A stretch of DNA of 21,864 bases. Source: an uncultured Bacilli bacterium. Its GTDB lineage: Bacteria > Bacillota_I > Bacilli_A > RF39 > UBA660. The stretch lies in contig CANQAF010000016.1 in assembly GCA_947588975.1 (NCBI GenBank), positions 1 to 21,864 on the forward strand, written 5' to 3'. How positions within the stretch are numbered: position 1 is the first letter of the stretch; every line of letters begins with the position of its first letter. Below the pieces are notes generated by a model. That model had not been told where the DNA came from. It made no database searches and saw nothing but the letters and a program-made list of their open reading frames with translations. The translations under genes were made by a program, and so were the position numbers. Positions 13,966 through 19,659 of the stretch are shown piece after piece.

Positions 13966-15717
13966 CTATTCTAAAATTGCTTTAATTCGTCTAACCCCTG
14001 CACTACTTGCTTCTTCTTTTTGAATTTTAAAATGTCCTAACTCAGACGTATTTTTAACATGTGGCCCACCACATAATTCTTTAGACACATCTCCAATACT
14101 ATAAACCGTAACAATATCTGGATATTTATCAATAAACATACATTCTGCTCCAGACGCAATTGCTTCTTGCTTTGGCATTTCTTGTATGGAAACTTCAAGT
14201 CCTTCTTGAATCCATTCATTTACTAAAGTTTCTGCTTGGGTTTTTTCCTCTTCTGTTAATTTATGATCACAAGAAAAATCAAAACGCATTCTTTCAGGAG
14301 TAATATTACTACCCTTTTGATGAACATCTGGACCAATTACTACTTTCAAAGCTGCATTTAATAAATGCGTTGCGGTATGGTATTTTGTTTCCATTTCTCC
14401 ATCACCTGATAAACCACCTTTAAATTTTTGTTCTGAACCTGCTCTAGATTTTTCTTGATGTTCTTTAAATTTTTCTTGAAATCCAATGGTATCTACAGTA
14501 AGTCCTAATTCATGTGCAAGTTCTACTGTAAGTTCAATTGGAAATCCATACGTATCATACAAACGAAAAGCAATATCTTTTGGAATTTGATTAGAATTTA
14601 TTTTCTTGACCTCACGTTCAAATTCTTTAAGTCCCTTTTCTAAAGTACGATTAAATTTACCTTTCTCTTCTTTTAAAACAGAAAGTACGACATTTCTATT
14701 TTTACGAATTTCTTGATAATAATTTTCATATTGATCCATAATAATATTCGCAATTTCTTCTTCCCAATTACTATCAATTGGAATATTTAATTTTTTTGCA
14801 TGACGAATTGCTCTACGGATTAAACGTCTTAAAATATATCCTTGATCAGTATTGCTTGGACGAATACCTGCTTCATCAGCCGCAATAAATATAGATGTAC
14901 GAATATGATCTGCAATAATACGCATACTTTCTGAATAATCTGAGTAATTCAAACCACTAATTTCTTCAATTTTATGAATTACATTTTTCCATACAGAAGT
15001 TTGATAATTATCATCGACACCTTCTAAGATAGCAACAACACGTTCTAATCCCATACCAGTATCCACATTTTTTTGCGCTAATTCCGTTACATTACCATTT
15101 TTATCTTTGTGATATTGCATAAACACATTATTCCAAATTTCTACCCAACGTTCATCTTCTGGATCAAATTTTTTAGGAATTGGATCTGAGCTACGCCAAT
15201 AAAAAATCTCGGTATCACCACCACATGGACCAGACTCACCTGCAATCCAGAAATTATGTTCTGCACCTAAATAGGCAATTCGATCTTCTGACATGCCCAG
15301 TGATTTCCATACATTTGCACTTACTTCATCTCGTGGAATATACTGGTCTCCTTCAAATACCGTAACAGCCAAGCGTTCCAATGGTATATTCAAAACTTGT
15401 GTTAAAAATTCAAAACTCCATGTAATACTCTCTTCTTTGAAATAATCCCCTAAACTCCAATTCCCAAGCATTTCAAAAAAGGTATGATGAGTTTTATCTC
15501 CCACATTGTCTAAATCGGTCAAACGAATACATTTCTGATAATCCACTAAACGAGTCCCATATGGATGAGGTTGTCCCATTAAGTATGGAATTAAAGGTTG
15601 CATTCCTGCAGTATTAAAAAGAACTGTAGGATCATTTTCAGGTACGACTGGAGCGGAAGGAATTTGCTTATGACCTTTACTTATAAAAAAATTGATATAT
15701 AAATCTTTTAAATTCAT
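13966..15717 (-). CDS. alaS: Short alanyl-tRNA synthetase lacking C-Ala and the editing beta-barrel
   Basis: 583 residues instead of roughly 870. The class II core is intact: NTAGMQPLIPYLMG near residue 35, motif 2 THHTFFEMLGNWSLGDYFK, NVDTGMGLERVV and RRLIRRAIRHAKKL. The editing core is present at about 445-583, with HTATH (H447, H451) and CGGPH (C549, H553). Only about 25 residues (from QEKSRAGSEQKF) link the core to HTATH, where other AlaRSs carry a beta-barrel of about 110 residues including FYAESGGQ. The protein stops right after AGVRRIKAILE, before the C-Ala domain. mscL follows after 11 bases, so this is not an obvious frameshift. From memory, the wording IPKKFDPEDERWVEIWNNVFM resembles short AlaRSs of Patescibacteria. 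Confidence 0.95.
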   Translation of the reverse strand: MNLKDLYINFFISKGHKQIPSAPVVPENDPTVLFNTAGMQPLIPYLMGQPHPYGTRLVDYQKCIRLTDLDNVGDKTHHTFFEMLGNWSLGDYFKEESITWSFEFLTQVLNIPLERLAVTVFEGDQYIPRDEVSANVWKSLGMSEDRIAYLGAEHNFWIAGESGPCGGDTEIFYWRSSDPIPKKFDPEDERWVEIWNNVFMQYHKDKNGNVTELAQKNVDTGMGLERVVAILEGVDDNYQTSVWKNVIHKIEEISGLNYSDYSESMRIIADHIRTSIFIAADEAGIRPSNTDQGYILRRLIRRAIRHAKKLNIPIDSNWEEEIANIIMDQYENYYQEIRKNRNVVLSVLKEEKGKFNRTLEKGLKEFEREVKKINSNQIPKDIAFRLYDTYGFPIELTVELAHELGLTVDTIGFQEKFKEHQEKSRAGSEQKFKGGLSGDGEMETKYHTATHLLNAALKVVIGPDVHQKGSNITPERMRFDFSCDHKLTEEEKTQAETLVNEWIQEGLEVSIQEMPKQEAIASGAECMFIDKYPDIVTVYSIGDVSKELCGGPHVKNTSELGHFKIQKEEASSAGVRRIKAILE

Positions 15718-15718
15718 A

Positions 15719-16267
15719 TTACTCTACCTCTTCTAATAATTTTTCTACTTTTTGTTTCAATGCATCTAAAGTATCATCATTTACAATACAATAATCATAA
15801 TCATGGAAATGATCTAATCCAGTTTCTGTACGATGTTGTTGTTGAGATTGAGTAAGTTCAGATACTAAACTAGGTCTATCGACATGAATTACTGTTACAT
15901 TGGAACAGGTTTTACGAATTGTTGTAATCTCAAGTTCTAAACGAGCATCTGTAATAATAATGATATCAAAGAAATAAGAATAAACACGAATGTCCTCTAT
16001 CATTCTATTGATAAATAACATTTCATCAATTTGCTCACGAATTAATTCAGTACCCAATTTTTGTAACAATTCACGAGGTTTCGTATCATCCTGACCATCC
16101 CAATCACTAATACACATTGCATATTCTTTTATATAATGCGCAAAAGAAAGAAAAATACATTTTTGATTAGAATAGTGTTCTTTAATATAATTACCTATTG
16201 TATCTTTTCCATGTCTTGCTTTTCCAGCAATTAGAAATATTTTAGGATGTTTATTGTAAAATTCCAT
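15719..16267 (-). CDS. P-loop nucleotide kinase, dNMP kinase-like
   Basis: 182 residues from the ATG at 16265-16267, chosen because AAGGAG lies seven bases upstream; a longer frame begins inside the upstream gene and has no ribosome site. Walker A is GKARHGKDT (residues 15-23), a form seen in deoxynucleoside monophosphate kinases of phage type and in dephospho-CoA kinase-like proteins. Other blocks are SFAHYIKEY, KPRELLQKLGTELIRE, IIITDARLELEI and VIHVDRPSL, then an acidic end. It probably phosphorylates a nucleotide; the substrate cannot be told from sequence. One base separates its stop from the alaS ATG (TAATATG), so alaS translation is likely coupled to it. Confidence 0.78.
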   Translation of the reverse strand: MEFYNKHPKIFLIAGKARHGKDTIGNYIKEHYSNQKCIFLSFAHYIKEYAMCISDWDGQDDTKPRELLQKLGTELIREQIDEMLFINRMIEDIRVYSYFFDIIIITDARLELEITTIRKTCSNVTVIHVDRPSLVSELTQSQQQHRTETGLDHFHDYDYCIVNDDTLDALKQKVEKLLEEVE

Positions 16268-16283
16268 ATTAATTCTCCTTACT

Positions 16284-17435
16284 TTAATCATTATAATTTA
16301 AAATTCCATATTTTTCATCAAAGAACATGAAAATAGATTTAAATACTGTAATAACTGGTGTAGAAATTGCCATTCCAATGATACCAAAAAAGTAACCAAA
16401 TACTAACAATCCCAAAATAATAGTTACAGGATGTAATTTTGTTGTTTTACTCATGATAATTGGTTGTAAGAAATTGCCTTCGATAAATTGTATTACACCA
16501 ATTACAAGTAGTGTCAAAACACCTGTCATAGGTCCTTGAGAAAATCCAACTATTACAGCTGGTGCCCCACCAATATATGGGCCTGCGAATGGAATAATAT
16601 TAGTAATTCCACAAAATAACCCAAATAATAAAGGTGCTTTTAATCCAATTAACCAAAGCCCTAGTGAACTTACTATAAATATTAATAAACAATCAATAAT
16701 GGCACCTTGTACAAAACGTCGTAATGATGTATTTACATCGTTAAATAAATCTCTTGTGTCATTTTGGATTTTTTGTGGTAATAAAGTAACTAACATATCA
16801 CTGGCATTATCAAAACTCATTAATAAATAAAATCCAATAATAAGGCCAACTACTAAACTACTTGCTCCAGAAAAGAAACTGCTGACAAAATTAACAGTCA
16901 TTTCTGGTAAAGAATTGGTTAAATTATTCCCAATTTCTTCTATTTTTTTGAACATCTCTGCTTTTACCGCAAGGGCATCAAAATTTCCAATATTATTTAA
17001 TTGATGGAAAATTTGATCAATCCAACTTTGAACTGTATGAAAAACAGCAGGAATCGTTTTTACAAAATCATTGATTTGGTTAGAAAGCACAGGAATGATA
17101 GTACCAACTACCAAAACAAGACCACCAATTAATAAAATATAAGTAATTAATGTACCATAACCTCTACGAATACCTTTTTTCTTTAGCCATTTTACAAATG
17201 GATCAAATAGCCAAGCAATAATAATTCCAATAAAAAGTGGTGTAATTGTTCTTAAAAGAATAAGAATAGTTGATTTTAAATTCAATTCTTTAAATAATAT
17301 GATCACAATATAAATTGCTAAAATGACAAGTAAAATATACACAATTTTTAATATCTTTTGGGCAATATCGATGACTTTATTCAAATTATTATAATCAATT
17401 GATTTATCTCTTGACTGACCTTTTTTTTGAAACAT
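16284..17435 (-). CDS. AI-2E family transporter (YrrI-like permease)
   Basis: 383 residues from the ATG at 17433-17435, which has AGAGGTG upstream; a GTG six codons earlier lies in the ribosome site. The profile is typical of the family: an N-terminal pair of helices (about 27-45 and 55-75), a large loop, and a C-terminal bundle with FYLLMSFDNASDMLVTLLP, FVQGAIIDCLLIFIVSSLGLWLIG, TNIIPFAGPYIGGAPAVIVG and HPVTIILGLLVFGYFFGIIGMAISTP. Despite the name, most members are not shown to move autoinducer-2; some are Na/H antiporters. A homologue also lies upstream of alaS in Bacillus, so this is part of the ancestral order. First gene of the operon leading to mscL. Confidence 0.93.
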   Translation of the reverse strand: MFQKKGQSRDKSIDYNNLNKVIDIAQKILKIVYILLVILAIYIVIILFKELNLKSTILILLRTITPLFIGIIIAWLFDPFVKWLKKKGIRRGYGTLITYILLIGGLVLVVGTIIPVLSNQINDFVKTIPAVFHTVQSWIDQIFHQLNNIGNFDALAVKAEMFKKIEEIGNNLTNSLPEMTVNFVSSFFSGASSLVVGLIIGFYLLMSFDNASDMLVTLLPQKIQNDTRDLFNDVNTSLRRFVQGAIIDCLLIFIVSSLGLWLIGLKAPLLFGLFCGITNIIPFAGPYIGGAPAVIVGFSQGPMTGVLTLLVIGVIQFIEGNFLQPIIMSKTTKLHPVTIILGLLVFGYFFGIIGMAISTPVITVFKSIFMFFDEKYGILNYND

Positions 17436-17463
17436 AATCCACCTCTTTCTCACTATAATTTAT

Positions 17464-17472
17464 ATTATATCA
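17464..17472 (-). promoter_or_regulatory. Extended -10 promoter of the permease-kinase-alaS-mscL operon
   Basis: The minus strand reads TGA-TATAAT (17464-17472), about 30 bases before the permease ATG. No clear -35 is present, as at proS. Confidence 0.55.
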
Positions 17473-17493
17473 AATATTAAATATAATTACTAT

Positions 17494-17523
17494 AAAAATA
17501 AATGACCATTCGATCATTTATTT
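17494..17523 (-). terminator. Intrinsic terminator of trxA
   Basis: A 10-bp AT-rich stem (17496-17505 with 17514-17523) and 8-base loop are followed by T5 on the minus strand. The trxA stop TGA (17514-17516) lies in the first arm. Confidence 0.75.
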
Positions 17524-17825
17524 TCTAAAATCCATTCTTCTAATTGTGCTTTGGGAAGATATCCTACATTGGTAGCAACTGGTTGTCCGTTATGAAATAA
17601 AATAATAGTAGGAATACTCATAACACCATATGTTTTTGCTAAGTTAGGGTTTTCATCTACATCAATTTTAACTACTTTCATTTCGCTACGATCATTTGCA
17701 ATTTCCTCTAATATAGGACTCAACATTTTACATGGTCCACACCAAGTAGCAAAAAAATCTACTATTGTAAATTCTTCTGCAATAAGTGAAGAAAAATTTT
17801 CTTCATTTCCAATGATTACATTCAT
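17514..17825 (-). CDS. trxA: Thioredoxin
   Basis: 103-residue cytoplasmic thioredoxin reducing protein disulphides. The active site WCGPCK has cysteines C29 and C32, the buried Asp is D23 (VDFFATWC), and cis-proline P72 lies in SIPTI. Length and fold blocks (KIDVDENPNLAKTYGVMSIPTIILFHNGQ) are standard. The ATG follows AAAGGAG by eight bases and starts three bases after the cvpA stop, so the two form an operon that ends in a terminator. Confidence 0.96.
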   Translation of the reverse strand: MNVIIGNEENFSSLIAEEFTIVDFFATWCGPCKMLSPILEEIANDRSEMKVVKIDVDENPNLAKTYGVMSIPTIILFHNGQPVATNVGYLPKAQLEEWILENK

Positions 17826-17828
17826 ATA

Positions 17829-18578
17829 TTATGCTCCTTTCTGATTTTCACATAACGGTGTTGTTTCCGTACGATAACACTTTAATACATCTTCAATTCC
17901 ATCAATTTCTAATTTGTTTTGTTTGATTAATTGATCTACTGACTCTACTGTAACAATATTGTATTTTAAAAATAAATCTATCGTTTCTTTATTAAATTCA
18001 TTTGCATTTGGAGCTTCTTCATATTTTTCCTTTAATGCTGTAAATTCCTCTATGACAGATAATGTTTTATCTGCAAAATTGGATAAAACAGGCGTATTTT
18101 TTAATATATTATCTTTCAACTTAGAAGTAGTTAATACTTCAATATGAAATACAGGTAATGTAAAAATATAAAGCAGTATAAATATCCAAACAAAAGATTC
18201 TAAAGCCCCTACAATCGCACCTAATATTTTAGATGGGATACCTAACACAATCGTAAATTTTAATATTTTTTCAAAGATAGAACTAGCAAATACCAATACT
18301 TTTAATAAAATTGTCAAAATTGCAAGTATCACAAATAATGCAATAAACTCATAAAGGGCAATATTAAGTGCAGTAACTCCTTTTAGAATACCACCAAATT
18401 TAAAAAATGGTAAATGTTCATATAAGAAAATGGAAACAGGATTTTTAAGCCAAAAAGCTAAAACAACAATAATAAAGAATCCTAGAAATGATAATACTTC
18501 TTTCGTAAAGCCTCGCTTAAATCCAACGATAACCCCTAATAAAAGTATAAGAACAATTGCAACATCAATGATATTCAT
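17829..18578 (-). CDS. CvpA family membrane protein
   Basis: About 249 residues from the second ATG (MNIIDVAIVL). The first ATG, three codons earlier, is only one or two bases after AGAGAGG. CvpA/colicin V production proteins have an N-terminal DxxI(V)..G..RGF pattern, here IDVAIVLILLLGVIVGFKRGFTKE, followed by three further transmembrane helices. The C-terminal part from about residue 150 is soluble and acidic. Family members are linked to envelope integrity; the molecular role is not known. In Bacillus the homologue yshB lies near rnhC and zapA. Here it is divergent from rnhC and followed by trxA. Confidence 0.86.
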   Translation of the reverse strand: MNIIDVAIVLILLLGVIVGFKRGFTKEVLSFLGFFIIVVLAFWLKNPVSIFLYEHLPFFKFGGILKGVTALNIALYEFIALFVILAILTILLKVLVFASSIFEKILKFTIVLGIPSKILGAIVGALESFVWIFILLYIFTLPVFHIEVLTTSKLKDNILKNTPVLSNFADKTLSVIEEFTALKEKYEEAPNANEFNKETIDLFLKYNIVTVESVDQLIKQNKLEIDGIEDVLKCYRTETTPLCENQKGA

Positions 18579-18601
18579 TTTTATCATTCCTCTCTATTCT
18601 C

Positions 18602-18607
18602 ATTATA
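18602..18607 (-). promoter_or_regulatory. -10 element of the cvpA-trxA operon
   Basis: TATAAT on the minus strand, 24 bases before the cvpA ATG, with a purine-rich plus-strand tract (T-rich on the minus strand) upstream and no good -35. Confidence 0.45.
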
Positions 18608-18648
18608 TTACAAAAAAAAGAAAAAAGAAAGAAATATTCCTTGTTTTA

Positions 18649-18657
18649 TGGTAGAAT
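18649..18657 (+). promoter_or_regulatory. Extended -10 promoter of rnhC
   Basis: TGG-TAGAAT on the plus strand, about 22 bases before the rnhC ATG. With the cvpA -10 on the other strand it makes a compact divergent promoter region within 101 bases. Confidence 0.45.
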
Positions 18658-18679
18658 ATTAATAGATGGAGTTGATAAC

Positions 18680-19618
18680 ATGACAATCTCATTTAAAATT
18701 AGTGAAAATACCAAAGAGAAAATGATTGAATATTTTGAGGATAAAAAAAGGGCAAAAACTCCTGCGTACGCAATTTTTCAAGCAGACGAGGCAGATACAG
18801 TAGTCACTCTTTATGAATCAGGAAAAGTCGTATTTCAAGGTGTCAGTGCAGATATTGATGCAAATTTATGGAAAGAAACAGAAAAGCACTTAAATCCGAA
18901 TGCAAATATAAATGAAAAAAGTAGTAAAGAAAAAAAGAAAAAAGAAAAAGAAAGTCTTCAAGTCAATCCAAAAATTTATTATGCTTCCACTATTGGTTCT
19001 GATGAAGTGGGAACTGGTGATTATTTTGGCCCAATTGTTGTAACAGGTACATATGTAGATAAAGAAAATATTCCTTTTTTAGAAGAGTTAGGAGTCAAAG
19101 ATTCCAAAAAATTAGAAGATGAAAAAATTTTAGAGATTGTTCCCAAAATGATTCAAAAAATTCCATATGCTTGTTATGTACTATCTAATCATGAATACAA
19201 TGAAAAATATAATAGTGATATAAATATGAATAAAATTAAGGCTATTTTACATAATAAAGTGTTAATGAAAATGACTACTCAGTTTCCAAATGTAGATTAT
19301 GTAGTGGTAGATGAATTTGCAAAACCAAATGTTTATTTTAACTATTTAAAGGATACCCCTAGTTACCGTAATATTACATTTATGACGAAAGCTGAAAGCA
19401 AATGTTTATCTGTTGCATGTGCTTCGATCATTAGTCGTTATGTATTTATAAAAGAGTTTGATAAATTAAGTAAAATGGTAAATACAACGCTTCCAAAAGG
19501 TGCAGGTGATGCTGTAGATCAAGTAGGAAAACAATTGGTTCAAAAATACGGATTTGATATATTAGAAAAAATTGCAAAATTAAGTTTTAAAAACACAACT
19601 AAAATTAAAAATATTTAA
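18680..19618 (+). CDS. rnhC: Ribonuclease HIII
   Basis: Removes RNA from RNA/DNA hybrids. 313 residues from the ATG at 18680, which has GGAG eight bases upstream; a TTG 13 codons earlier would read through the promoter. The N-terminal TBP-like domain spans about residues 1-70. A lysine-rich linker at about 80-92 (SSKEKKKKEKE) leads to the RNase H core. Active-site acids are D108 and E109 (GSDEVGTGDYFGP) and D211 (VVVDEF), with E239 in KAESKCLSVACASII as the likely fourth. The only plus-strand gene in the window. zapA, polX and mutS2, which follow rnhC in Bacillus, are missing here. Confidence 0.95.
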   Translation: MTISFKISENTKEKMIEYFEDKKRAKTPAYAIFQADEADTVVTLYESGKVVFQGVSADIDANLWKETEKHLNPNANINEKSSKEKKKKEKESLQVNPKIYYASTIGSDEVGTGDYFGPIVVTGTYVDKENIPFLEELGVKDSKKLEDEKILEIVPKMIQKIPYACYVLSNHEYNEKYNSDINMNKIKAILHNKVLMKMTTQFPNVDYVVVDEFAKPNVYFNYLKDTPSYRNITFMTKAESKCLSVACASIISRYVFIKEFDKLSKMVNTTLPKGAGDAVDQVGKQLVQKYGFDILEKIAKLSFKNTTKIKNI

Positions 19619-19623
19619 ATGAA

Positions 19624-19651
19624 AAAGAAGACTATTTATATAGTCTTCTTT
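19624..19651. terminator. Bidirectional terminator between rnhC and the cysteine-rich prepilin-like gene
   Basis: A perfect 11-bp stem (19624-19634 with 19641-19651) and 6-base loop, with T-runs on both strands. It lies between two convergent genes. Confidence 0.87.
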
Positions 19652-19659
19652 ATTAGTTT

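Noticed and set aside
13966..13970. alaS as a pseudogene truncated by a frameshift
   Set aside because: mscL begins 11 bases after the stop, no remnant of the C-Ala region is visible in any frame, and the coding region is intact with a natural end after the editing core.
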